Of a stretch of DNA of 64,000 nucleotides, positions 12,513-23,795 are shown piece after piece. Made by a program: the position numbers and the translations under genes. Location of the stretch: contig JADWOT020000008.1 of NCBI GenBank assembly GCA_036345935.2, positions 437,901 to 501,900 of the forward strand. The letters run 5' to 3'. Source of the stretch: Taenia hydatigena (Eukaryota; Platyhelminthes; Cestoda; Cyclophyllidea; Taeniidae). How positions within the stretch are numbered: the first letter of the stretch is position 1; each line of letters opens with the position of its first letter. The notes under the pieces were generated by a model. The model searched no databases. It was not told the DNA's origin and saw only the letters and a program-made list of their open reading frames with translations.

Positions 12513-12689
12513 GTACAGAAAGGTTGGGATCGTCGTTGTTACTTCATGCTGTTAAAAGACAATCACAAATCCCAATGTTTCTGTATTGCATGCCATGGAA
12601 TCGAACAGAGGAGACTAAAGCAGACGCCGTGACTATTCGATTAGAGCATCAGAGTATAAGTGTTTATCCCGCAAAATCAACTGTCTCTC

Positions 12690-12785
12690 CCCTAAATTTG
12701 ACTTTAAAGCTTTTGAGACTGTCCAATATCAGAGAAAACGAACCGACTATTATCAGCGATCTCCATCTAACCTTGCGTAAAGTTG
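12690..12785 (+). repeat. Repeat D, copy 2 (weak)
   Basis: Partner of 6780-6872. It lies 178 bases to the right of repeat G copy 2, within an open plus frame 12524-12829 that contains KLLRLSNIRENEPTIISDLH. Confidence 0.4.
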
Positions 12786-13467
12786 GGATTATGGAACTAA
12801 GCATTCCCGCACTTTGCCATATTTTGTGAAAGTGAGATATCGCGGTAGAAAATATCAACACAAAGGAGAACATTACGACCTCAATTTCTCGAAAGCACTA
12901 CAATGAACAAGCTGTCATTCCTCACACACGGCGTTGCTGCATAGGAATATGCCTATACTCCTGATTGCGCCAGGAAAATCCCAGAGGACGCACACGATAG
13001 AGCACGATATTAGCATGGCTTTGGCGCAAAATGTTTTTGAGCCTTGGAGACTTCAGCTTTCTACAAACTGCGGCAGAAAGGAAATGACGAATTCCACATT
13101 CTGTTAAATTTTCTTACAAGGCAACCAGCGTGGCAATGCGAACGATGGACTCGCCTTATTGAGGAAGGAGAGGTTGTGTGCCACTAATAGCTGACATCGC
13201 AGCCCATACTAGAAGCGCATTCGCACAGAGAATCGCACATTAGCAACTGTCGTGGCTCCCCCAAAGCAAGAATTACGTAGCACGATCCCAATCCCATAAC
13301 TTGACAATTGAAATAAGCAATCTTTTGATCTTTCGAAAGCTTTATACCCGGTACTTAAGTAGCTTTCCTAAGGAAACCCTTAATTTAATTACTCAGCACT
13401 GAATTTCAAAAATATTTGCAGAATAACTCACCATTTGTATTAAATGCAAAATTTATACAGTTACGTG

Positions 13468-14010
13468 CGTCGTCTTTTATTCGGTAATGGGCAACCGTCT
13501 CCGACGCTTCTGATTATTTTGACGAACATCACCGAATTTTGAGCACAAAGAGGCTGGCATGTTTTTGGTGCCGATCCAAAGAGAATAGCGGTGATCTTTT
13601 GTTGTAAGCTGTCTTGCGCCTGAATTAAAATAAGTTTGCAATCAAAAATGGCATAAAATAAGTAAATGAAGTCGAACATAATAACGCAAATAAAGGTTTG
13701 CTGATAAGAAAAATTAATGGAACCCACCATTACAGCCAGACACTGCAGTTCATGTATTGCCTTGCGCTGATGTCGGGCTTAAATAATCCACGATTACGGG
13801 GTAGGGATTTGATTGACCTCACCTTTGTGTCAGCACATTGGTTCCTTCATATGGCCTTCTCGGAAAGTCACGCAGCCTTAACGCCTGTCTGACTGCTCGC
13901 TAATCAAGGGTGTAGAATGTAATAAGCGATCGTGAGAAGTTGTTATCTTTATGCGTTGGTGACTTTCGACAACTGCCATCACTACTGTTGTCAGTTAAAC
14001 TGAAAGCGCC
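13468..14010 (-). repeat. Repeat F, copy 2, with ~310 extra bases inside
   Basis: Reverse-complement homologue of 2437-2680. The left and right conserved blocks are adjacent in copy 1 but separated here by about 310 bases (13525-13840). The extra piece contains a 90-codon minus-strand frame (13461-13730) with a hydrophobic stretch, FICVIMFDFIYLFYAIF, ending in VGDGCPLPNKRR, which is the right-hand shared block. It has no clean GT...AG boundaries, so insertion here or deletion in copy 1 is more likely than an intron. Confidence 0.7.
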
Positions 14011-15689
14011 TGTATATTTTGAAGTTGGATCTTTCCTTGCAGAGTTTTTGCTCGGTAGATCTTTCGTTCTTCTGGCAAATGGTGGACAGATTCACCATTT
14101 GCTTGGTCCATGAATTGATTCAAGCATTAATCCGTAACTCGCTGCATTAAGGTTATCATAATTAACGTCCAATTTGTTCGAAATTCGAAAGTAGGATTTG
14201 TATGTCATTTCATTACACAATTGTTTTAAGTGTTCATTTAGCAAGATTCGATTACTTGTTTCCCGATGGCTGTGTAAACTTTGTGCATTTGAATAAGCGT
14301 TCTATTCATCAGTCATGCAGCGCTTTGTGCTTATGCAGATCGGGTGTATTCCACGCAAGATGCATCGACAGATCCACCAGCGTCACATTTAGATATTCTT
14401 CAGAATGGCTAACAGAATACATACCAAATGTTGCAGTTTAAGTGCTGCAAATATTCCCATATGGGCTTGGCATTATCCACCCCAGAAAATTCGATTTATT
14501 CTTTTACTTTTTTTCTATTTTCAACAACGAGCCAAATAATTCATAGGTAAAGAACTGGGCACTTTTAACAATCACAACTTTCCAAGACCCATGGATCTGA
14601 AAATGTGTTTGGCCAAGCAGTTTAGTGTTCTCAACGATGCGCAGAATGCCCTTGGTTTTTCCTTGATTGGCTCTTACATGAGACATTATAGAATCCTTTG
14701 GAAATACGAAATAGAAGTAAAACCAGGCTGTTCCCATGCATAGTTCATGGGATTTCTTTGGCCACTTGTAGTGCTGATATTTGCGCTTATTTCTTTATTT
14801 TCCTACATACGTGTTTCCATTCCAGAATCGTCCACTTTAGTGAGGTCACAAATAGACTACTCGAACCAGAAGTAAGCATGACATGCCTGTGGTTGCGAGA
14901 TCAGCTACGCCGAGTCTATTGCTATGCTTTAAGCTACTAACGGCCTAGCTCTGTGATGAGTTACTAAGGCTATTTGCATCGCACGACTTCAGGATGCCAT
15001 CGTTGCTAGCCTTAGTTTATTTTTAAAAGAGCTAACCGGCTGTCGTGGGTGAGGGCGTTGCTAACACTAATGCGTATCTATGCTGCAGCCATCCGGACCA
15101 ACAGTCAGGCTAGATCGTCAGGATTGGTGCCTTAACCTAAGTAAAGACGTCATCTGGGGACTCAAATTTCCGAAACCCCAGACTAATTTGCAGCTTGTTC
15201 CACAATTAATCAGCAGGATCCTTCTCTTAGCTTGGATTTATCAAATTACCCTACAAATTTGTTTTGTGGGTTGTTACGAGCAATTAGAAAACAATATGCG
15301 CAATAATGCCTCCTAGAAACCTTGTATCAAACTTCTTATTGCTAAGTTGAATGGAATGTCCTCAACCTATTGCATTTAAGGAAAACAATGCAAAGGAAAT
15401 TAGCGATTTCGTGACCTAGATTCGACTGAAGACCTCGATACCCAAAACCACCATTCATGGTATTCGGCAAATCTCGCTAAGAGTGGAAACGCAAGATCTT
15501 TGCATGCCCGTTTACGCAAGACATAAACAAAACATGTGTAGATTTAATAAATAAGCATATCTCAAACAGCTTTCCACATCAAACCTTATCCAGTATTGTC
15601 CGTCCCAATCATGCTGCCATAAGCGAGCATTTAACGAGTGGGAGAGTGAATAGGAATCAAAATTTGGGTGCATTTCATCTAAAATAGGC
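14011..15689. other. No supportable gene
   Basis: Open frames of 60-80 codons on both strands without recognisable motifs. No repeat partner found. Confidence 0.55.
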
Positions 15690-17732
15690 ACCATAATGAG
15701 AAGCAGATGTGTTATTATCAATATTTTCTTGAAATATGTGAGTAGTAGATTAGTGCTGCAGTTTAAAGTTCAAATCAAAAGTCTTGAGGATAGAATTAAT
15801 GCCTGAAAGCACCGATGCATTTCATTCCCGTGGTAAGAGATTATCTGTACTGGACACTTAAGATCGGCATGATTCTTCGCCTGGATGCGGTAAAACACTT
15901 GTAACAAAGCTTGGCATCAAATCATTGAACTAATTCCAATACTTTATCACAATTTGCTGATAACTTATGGATGTTGACTATAGTTTATGCCTCACCAAGT
16001 GTGGCGAGTCCAAGGAATCTTTCAAAGGCACTACTTTTGTGCTTAATTAGCATGATGCAAGTAAAGTCACAATGCAATAGCCAGATCCAACCATGGATAA
16101 ACAGATTTAGCAAGCTTGGCCCTTCCAAAAACAAATGATCGTTTCCTGGACTTACCAAATCTGAGACCACACAACCGAGCTCATCTATGTATGTCATGGG
16201 GGCGACCGTGCGATTTGCTACGCTGACTCACCTTTAGTCCCCTGACCTCAAAAATGTCACAACCCAGTAACCACCGTAATCACGTCCATTTATAAAAACG
16301 TGATGCAGTTCCACAATGCTAGATAAAAACACAGCTGTTCGACAAGACTCAAATCCAGCCAGCCCATACAGGCACCAGGTGCATATCATGGGATATCTCG
16401 ATGGGTCTCTAGCTAAAGTGGCATATCTACTTGCATTTAATGTTGCGAAATTTAGGCGGATAGTCATCAACTCTAGTTTTAAGTTCAACCTTGTTGTAGC
16501 CAATGCCACAATGTACTCAAAATTAATTAGCAAAGCTAGGGTACAAGGCGGATCTTATTTAAGGGTCGTAAGTTACGTTAAATAACACTCAACTTTGCAT
16601 TATTAGTTTTCACGCTGGTCTCCTGGTCAGGGAAGACACCTTTGTTTACGTGACCAACACTAATTCGATATATATCGTGTGAACCCTTGTAATGGTTCTT
16701 CGTAGTAGGAGCAGCTACGGCCAGATTTTCATCATTTTAAATTGAGCGACCAATGTGAGCAGCCATATCGACTTAAAGGCATGCCCTACTAATCAGATTT
16801 TTGCAAATGACGTTATGAGGCTCGCTCGAATGTAAAGATGCGTATGTGGACGCATAACCAGGATGTCATTTTGTATCATCTGATGCGGTCTCTTTAATTC
16901 TCAATGAATACGGCCTTAACTTTTCAAGAGTGGTGACGAGGGACACCAATTTTATTCGATTCCTGTTAGTACATTTTTTTTTATTTTAAGCCCTAGCAGT
17001 ACGATTATTTCTGGGCTGGTAGCAGTTCTGCGGAGTACAGTGAGTTCGCAAGGAATCTGAAAGAGTACCATTCTGCCAACCTAAAGAGGCACATTGTTTT
17101 ATTGAGTCCACTAGATTGGATGCTTAAAATACATTTGATTTTAATCGACTAGAAACATTTGAAATTAAAGGAAACCCTTAATTTTTCAGTTTTGAAGTCG
17201 GCAACGACCGTCGTAGTGGCATTCGTAGATGTAGGTGGTCGTCAGGTCAATTTAGGCACCACCGATCAATGTTGTGGGTAGTACGGCAGTACTTGTGTCC
17301 ATGTGACAGCTTATGACCAACTAATGAAGCTTTTAATTGATACTTGCAGGCATTCACCAGTCTCTATTATAAGTCTTCCTGTCCACTACAGCGATATGAA
17401 GCCAAACCACCCAGTGATAAGACACTTGAATAAAATCAAGCCTTGTAATGCCAGTTTGACATCTTCTATTACCAACTTCACCCTTAGCACTTTCTAGCTC
17501 ATAGCCTTGTCCATCGTCCCCACTGCTATTCAGCAACCGCTCTTGACTTTTGTCATTGACACTTGGTCTACGAAAAATCTGTCTTAACCTTGCACAGAAC
17601 CCAAAAATTCTTGGGCAATAGGTGAGTATCAGTGGTAAGTAGTAAGTAGGAAGCAGTCGTAAGTATTCATAGCAACAATGAAAACTTCAAGTTCAAGCAG
17701 CACACACTGAACTGGGACACTTATCCCCTTTC
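15690..17732 (+). repeat. Dispersed ~2.0-kb element B, copy 1
   Basis: Collinear over its whole length with 58290-60355. The block 17229-17315 differs from 59851-59940 by only a handful of bases. Elsewhere there are more substitutions and small indels. No terminal inverted repeat, long terminal repeat or poly(A) end was recognised at either edge. Inside are a B-box-like CTCAAATCC (16347) and AT-rich T-runs near 16975. The frame that in copy 2 encodes a coiled-coil-like peptide is broken here by stops around 15740 and 15810. Probably a non-autonomous or decayed transposon. Confidence 0.85.
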
Positions 17733-19848
17733 AAGTAAAACTGAGGAATCCAAGGGGTGAACGCTTGAACAAACGTTTGCTTAGCATTAAACTGTGATAA
17801 ATAACTATGGATTATACCTTCGGAATGCGGTCTGCAGGCCTTCATCGCTTCCTTGTCTAAACTGTTTCAGAATCGTGTATGCCATTGACTTAAGGAGGCT
17901 ATTTCTTAACACTGTTCACGACTTTCAAGAAAGCGACTGATGGAAGTAAGCAATAAAAATTGTGAGGAAATAGAAGACCATGAAAGCAGCATTGGACCCC
18001 AAATCGCTAACTTAAGACAAGGATTTTATCAATTCCAGATGCATAGAATAGCTTCGAAAGTCAAAAAAAGGGTTTGACAGGTTATAAACCAAAGATCGTT
18101 TTCAGACCTGCTGACATCGCTATATTGTCAAATCTACACCGCACTATACAGCTTTCATAGGCGAAAGAACCACAAGTCGTCAGTGAACAGGACGGTCATC
18201 ACCAGGTGCGACTTTACTTGTCGAATTCTTCCAAAGAGCGGCTAGTCTCAGATTTGACACCTCAGAGCGGCACCTCTGCTAGGAACCTTCGTATCTGGCT
18301 ACTAGTCCACAGAGCGCACCTAATAGCTGTCCTTCAAATGCTGTGAGTCCATGTCTCAATCAAGATATGCACAACAAACATCTGCCAGCACATACTGCTG
18401 GGTATCTCAGACAATTCCGCCCTACGCATTCTTCAAAAGGTATAAGTAAACTATAAGTAATGAGAGAATTTCACTTATTGTAGTGCCGTTAGACTAATTT
18501 GGGTTTTCCTTCCTCACCAAGTTTGAAAATGAAAATATAAAATGCTCAAAACACTTAAAACCAGTGTTTGATCAGCTCACTTTTTATGTATGCTACCTAA
18601 ATGAAAGAAGAGTATTTAAAGTGCATTGTATTTTCAGTGCTCTTAAATAGAGTGCTGCCACGAGCATTATGACACCGTCTAATGCATATAATCACATTGT
18701 CGTTCTTAAATGGAACACAAGAGCAAAACGGTGTAAAATAGCAATAAAAGCACGATGTTTCATTCAAATGAACATCATTGGCATGCTTATGCAAGATCTG
18801 ATACGTCCTGATGCCACCTTAAAAATCAAAGGAGACAGCACTCGGGGAAAACATATGCTGCGTGTGCAGTAGGACATAGGGTTACTGACATGACCCGAAG
18901 AGAGGCTTATTCGTCACAATGCAAAGATGAGGGCCCAAAGTAGTCTCATTTCCAATATCGGAGATTAACCATGATTTCCCGCTTATCCCAAGCTTCTTTC
19001 TTGGCTCTCCTCCTAATGAACTCACGAGGTCGGCCACCACATGTATTACTAGTTGTGTAAGAAAAAGACCCACAAGCCAAATGCGCTGCGTACATTATGT
19101 TAATGCTAAGCACAACTTATGACTCAATACTAATGGAAAAATACTTTTGAAAACGCAACTAAATGAAAAGGGAAAATAATGGTGCCGACTGAGGAGGCTT
19201 GTATTCGTCTGGATGCAGCACTGCGTCAAGTAGATGTGGGAAATCTAGAATAAAAATAAAAGGTCATATTCTTTAACGCCAACTTGGCTACTATCTGTGC
19301 TCGGTTGTGCTTTTCGCACATTCTCCATACCATTCCACCCTACCCAATTCCTTCCCTCCCTTCTACCCCACGAGTGAAGTTGATCGCAATGGAATGCCCC
19401 TCGAATCAGGCGATGAGAAGTTCCTGTTGCATTTACTTCCTCATACCCACCGAGCCATCACAGGCTAATTGGCGCTTGATAATAATTCCACCTTGTGCCC
19501 ACAGATAAACGTCCCTCCCACGCCCACAAATGCGATCACGTACAGCTTCGAAACTCGCGCCATCCCCCTTTCTCAAAGTCGTCATCCATTACTAACCGAC
19601 CTATCAGTAATTCAAGTTGACCCACCAATAATTTTCTCATGCATTTAGAAATGTCAAATTGCTGTGCATTTGTTCACAGACCCTCCATTTTTTCTTGCTT
19701 TACAGACAGCGTCACCTTCGAGAATGCCAGTTTGCAGTGTGACCCGCTCATGTGTAAATCGCAAAACTAGGGTTTGTCCGATGATTAGAGCGCCTAGGAT
19801 GGCACAGACAAAAATCCGGCCCCTCTGCAACGATATTTGATTTTAATT
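17733..19848. other. No supportable gene
   Basis: A GTAAGTAGTAAGTAGGAAG-like run belongs to the end of element B just to the left. A C/T-rich stretch (19320-19380) follows further right. Nothing else recognised. Confidence 0.55.
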
Positions 19849-20200
19849 GGGAATCAGATGCATATTTTATTCTATAAGTACTTTTAGCGAAGATATAGAG
19901 CAAAATTCCTTTCCTCCTTCTTTAGCCCTTAAATTAACTAGAATCAGGAATCAGCAGCTAATTTCCCTCTGTAAAAAAATAGCGGCAGTTCTTGTTTTTA
20001 AATCGGACATGCTAGGTGTGGCCGGTGATTAGTCTTCATTCTGAAAAGGAAAGCCGAGCGACTGCAGGCGTAGAAATGCGCTCATTTTTATCGCCTTTGA
20101 CCAAATATTGCACAAAATTTGGAATCAGCAGCCTGATTCCGCTTATAAATTCTTGCGGTATTTCTTGTTATAGAATCTGACAATGCGATCGTGGCCAAAT
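19849..20200 (+). repeat. Three-unit local repeat with an inverted GGAATCAG/CTGATTCC core
   Basis: Units begin with GGAATCAG at 19849, 19947 and 20121. Each is followed by a TATAA/TGTAA segment and a GCGG/GCGA...TTCTTGTT-like block; units 2 and 3 also share GTGGCC at 20018-20023 and 20191-20196. In unit 3 the core is a perfect 8-bp inverted repeat around CAGC (20121-20140). The other two units are degenerate at the right arm. Uneven spacing (98 and 174) shows later indels. Confidence 0.55.
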
Positions 20201-23200
20201 CGTAAATAGCCTATATTGTCGAGGGAAACTAAGAGAGCACAGCGCTAAAGGAAAAAATATGGAGAAAGGAGGGCATGTGCAGTGATAGCAGAGATAAACT
20301 GATTGAGATTTAAACAGTAACGGTGCGGGTGTGTGAGAATATGGGACAAAGGAAGGAAAGTCGGTTAGATCCAATCAGACAGTGCATTTTTAAAAGATAG
20401 AGTAGAAAATATGCTTAATGTTTCTCGGTCATTTTTCTCCCTTCTGTTTCGTTTGCAGCATTGTGAGTATTTCACTTCTTCCACGCCTGCTCTCGCTTTC
20501 TCGTTCTTATCATCTATGATTCATCTGTGTCGCTCTCACGCAAGACCACTATTTCGCCATGTTTACTACTCTCAACCAAAGTCTTCTCTTCATTTCAGTG
20601 CTATTGCAGGGACTTGGGGATTATGTGTAGACGTAATGTCACTACTAGAATCATTTACTCGCCGCTTCTGTCCCTCCCTTTCTTACTCGTTCGTGCACTT
20701 AAACAACCAGTGCTGGAAAAGCAAGCTTCTACAAGGTGAAAGGAGCAACTTATCTTTTGAAATCTCTACCAATTTATGCATTCATGCTAAAGGGTATGGA
20801 AACTAGGGAGAGGACTTGTTGATTGCTAAGAAAACGTTAAAGAAGCCTTAAAAGTCATCTCCTACGTTACCTTCTGATCCATGATTGGAGAAGTGGCTGG
20901 AGAAGAGTCAATAGAGAGGTCATATACACATCGATATGCGCGTCAGAAACATCACAGCCTTGTCATTTGAATCTAAACAACTCTACGCAACCCGTTCTGG
21001 CGCCCACTTATTTGTTGACTTCATGAACGACTGCACTGAGGTCAATTCAGTGACTTGTTCTCCAGGCACCGTTTCAATTTTTAAGCCGGCTTTCAATAGT
21101 AAGCATATTCTGGTGAATTGCCATCTCCCAAATTTGCAATTATAAAATAGACTCTGCCGCAGCACCAAGGACACTTCATTGTCACATCTACTGGCCTGCA
21201 GACGCCATGAGCCAGCACAATCGAAGCAGGAATAACCTGTGCCACTTTGCACCATTCAATTGGGACCATTCTATGATGCTTCGCTCCACACTTAAAGAAT
21301 CTTCTAAGCTGTGCAAAATAAAGCAGGCCATTCTGTTCTGATGTTAGACCAGGTAATAAGCGCCTTCGAAACAGAGTTGGTTCCAACCATCTCAAGTGTG
21401 CTAGCACTACCATTCGCTTTTAAATAGCAGGCCAAGTAAGATGGTTTAAAAAATTCATCCCATCCAAATTTAAAAACACAACCGTATAGCCTCAGCATAT
21501 GCTTATAAACTAAACTGCATTCCACCAACACACAGATTATTGCGCGATGAATGATTGTAGGCACAAAATGCAATCATTGCTAATCGTCAAAATGGTGTGG
21601 TTGAATAAAAGTGGTGTTGTCAACCACGCCGTGATATCTGTTGCCAAATTTGCCAAAAATGGGAGCTGTCGTGACTGATTGACATTAGCATCAAAACTTA
21701 TTTTAGTCCTCCCTTCCTTCTTTTTCATTTACCACACGCAATTCCTAGATTTTAAGCCCCTTCATTGATTTGCTAGTCAGCCACCTCTACCAAGCTTACC
21801 ACCAACTTCGACTGACGCATGCGTATTAAACTTTGTCAACATACCGCATGCTTCATGTCAATGTGCGCCATGATGGATGACCAGAATGACTGCTAGCTGT
21901 ACTCAGCTCCAAGTAAGATGATGCTCGGAATTTTCGTGCTATAAATATCTACTCTACTACCATGAAAAGAAGGCACTTCTCCAACAAAAGGCTAAAGGTG
22001 ATTATGAGTTCCATGGCATCCCACTCAGCTCTGCAGCCCATACAAACAAAATTGTAAAGCAAAAAAGTTTTGGCTCATCACTAGTCAGTCAATTTTAATT
22101 GTCATCTAATGAAATCTCATTTGTGGTAGCCCTTAAAAAGATCGCTGCCGCATCTAACAGTCAAGCACTTAGTCGGCCTATCCATTGCTGCCAATAGGCA
22201 CCCCCATCTGTTTGATGGCATCACCGCCTGGATATCAGGAAGCACACCACCCAACGGCTTTTTCACCTACCCGCAATTGTGGGTTTTTAACTGCAGATGG
22301 TGATGATGAATGACACATGCCATTTTTGGCTGCAAACTAGTACAACTTCGTTACACGTCTCATTGGCTCATCGTCACCAAAGCCTCCCGCAATTTTATCT
22401 CCCATTCATCCTGTTGCACCTACCTTTTGGCTATGCTGCAAATCACCGATTTGTGGTGGTGGTGACTGCGGTTATTGCTGAATTTTGGTCATCAGTGATG
22501 AAAGAGAAGTAAAATTTGTGCTGGTTTGAGTGGTTTTGGCACTTTTGGTTATCAGCGCTCACACAACAGGGTGTCAAAACGAAGTAAATTGATGCCCTTA
22601 GCCTCCTTTGTGAGGTGGCGGCATGCAGATGATTGGTTATAACGCCAGAGCCATGCGATATGAAGATTATCTTTTGCTATTGATGCTAGCCAAATCTATT
22701 TTGTCGTGTCAGAATCAAATATCCCGTTCTTACCATTCTTATTTTATTTGTAGTTTTGAGAGGCATGACAGTGAGCACTAGCTTGAGACCGCACAAGCCT
22801 AAAAACAAAATTTTCACAATTAACTACCTTTCCTCACAACATTATTTACCTTTTTTATCCAAATGCAGAGTATCGTGGCGTGAAGTGAGGTGTGGACGAA
22901 CATTCAGTGCGGAGTGGCGTAGTTCGCCTTAGCGAAGCCCAACTTGACTTGGCGTAGAGTAAAATGACGAAGCGGACAGAGTGTCTACTTATATCACACA
23001 TTAATACTTTCACAGACATAACTTCGTAACCTCTTCGTCATTCGGCAACCGAAGAGCCGACTGCTGTTCTTTTTTGCTTAAGCTAATAAACAGGCGCATA
23101 AATTACATCCCGAGCTATTGCCATGCTTCTCGCAGCTTTTATTTACCTTCTGCCAATTTACAGGCCTAGCACGTCTCACCAAGCCCCATCCATCCCTCAG

Positions 23201-23456
23201 CCACCAGCGTCACTTACAGAATTGCCATGCATTTCAACGCCACCGTTGAATGAGCTAACCTCTTTATCCGAAAACAGATATTTGGGCACGCACACAAACT
23301 ACCCAACCACTTTACGACCACCATAAATGTAGCACCATATTATAATGCCCAACGGGCGGACAGACGCACGAAAGCAAAGGACGGCAGCCAAGTTCTGATG
23401 CTCTATTTACCCCCAAACTTTTACTTAACCACCTCACACAATGTGCTTACGTCACC
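20201..23456. other. No recognised gene; stop-poor pyrimidine-rich stretch and mixed minus frames
   Basis: 20411-20806 is a 131-codon plus frame, but it is strongly pyrimidine-rich and low in sequence complexity, so I do not call it. On the minus strand 20983-21573 three frames open in succession (ending 21304, 21093 and 20983). This would fit a frameshifted ancestral ORF; none matches a family I know. 22140-22520 is relatively GC-rich with a TGGTGGTGGTGAC run at 22455. Confidence 0.45.
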
Positions 23457-23795
23457 TTGTCTCCATTGTTAGTGGAACATGTAAGGGTTAATACAGGCTG
23501 CTATGAGTTGTTGAAAGTGCTCCTGGGCAGAGCCGTTGAGGCATTCACGCAACAGGCGCAGCGGTATCTGCCCAATCATCGATCACAAGACAATCCATCC
23601 AGTGAAGCTGTGGAGAGCGCGTCTCTAACGTCTAAGGGCAAAGACCACGTTCATTTCAGTGACGACCTTATGCTTTACGTGCTTATTATGTGTGATGTTG
23701 TCGTAAATGACGTCCTCCAAAAAGATCTTCAGCGTATCTCGAATATGTCCGTAGAGGCCATGGCAGGCTACGCGGACGGTCCATGCTATTTATAG
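23457..23795 (+). CDS. Unassigned open frame, up to 112 codons
   Basis: A long uninterrupted plus frame in a region where other frames close quickly. It includes ELLKVLLGRAVEAFTQQAQR, a polar stretch and then DDLMLYVLIMCDVVVNDVLQ and KDLQRISN. Alternating hydrophobic and charged residues suggest helices. There is no signal peptide and no catalytic motif I recognise, and a clear acceptor or promoter is not visible. It may be a transposon ORF fragment or chance. Confidence 0.2.
   Translation: MSPLLVEHVRVNTGCYELLKVLLGRAVEAFTQQAQRYLPNHRSQDNPSSEAVESASLTSKGKDHVHFSDDLMLYVLIMCDVVVNDVLQKDLQRISNMSVEAMAGYADGPCYL

Noticed and set aside
12995..13045. U6 snRNA-like words (ATTAGCATGGC followed by GCGCAA)
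   Set aside because: Only about 20 bases resemble U6; the 5' stem, the ACAGAGA box and the terminal T-run in the right place are absent.
13525..13840. Extra block in repeat F copy 2 as a spliceable intron
   Set aside because: Boundaries lack GT and AG at the alignment breakpoints.
16205..16360. Intact tRNA gene in element B (CTCAAATCC box)
   Set aside because: No A-box at the right distance and no cloverleaf pairing.
20411..20806. Longest open frame in the window (131 codons)
   Set aside because: Strongly pyrimidine-rich, low-complexity composition explains the lack of stops; no domain or splice context.
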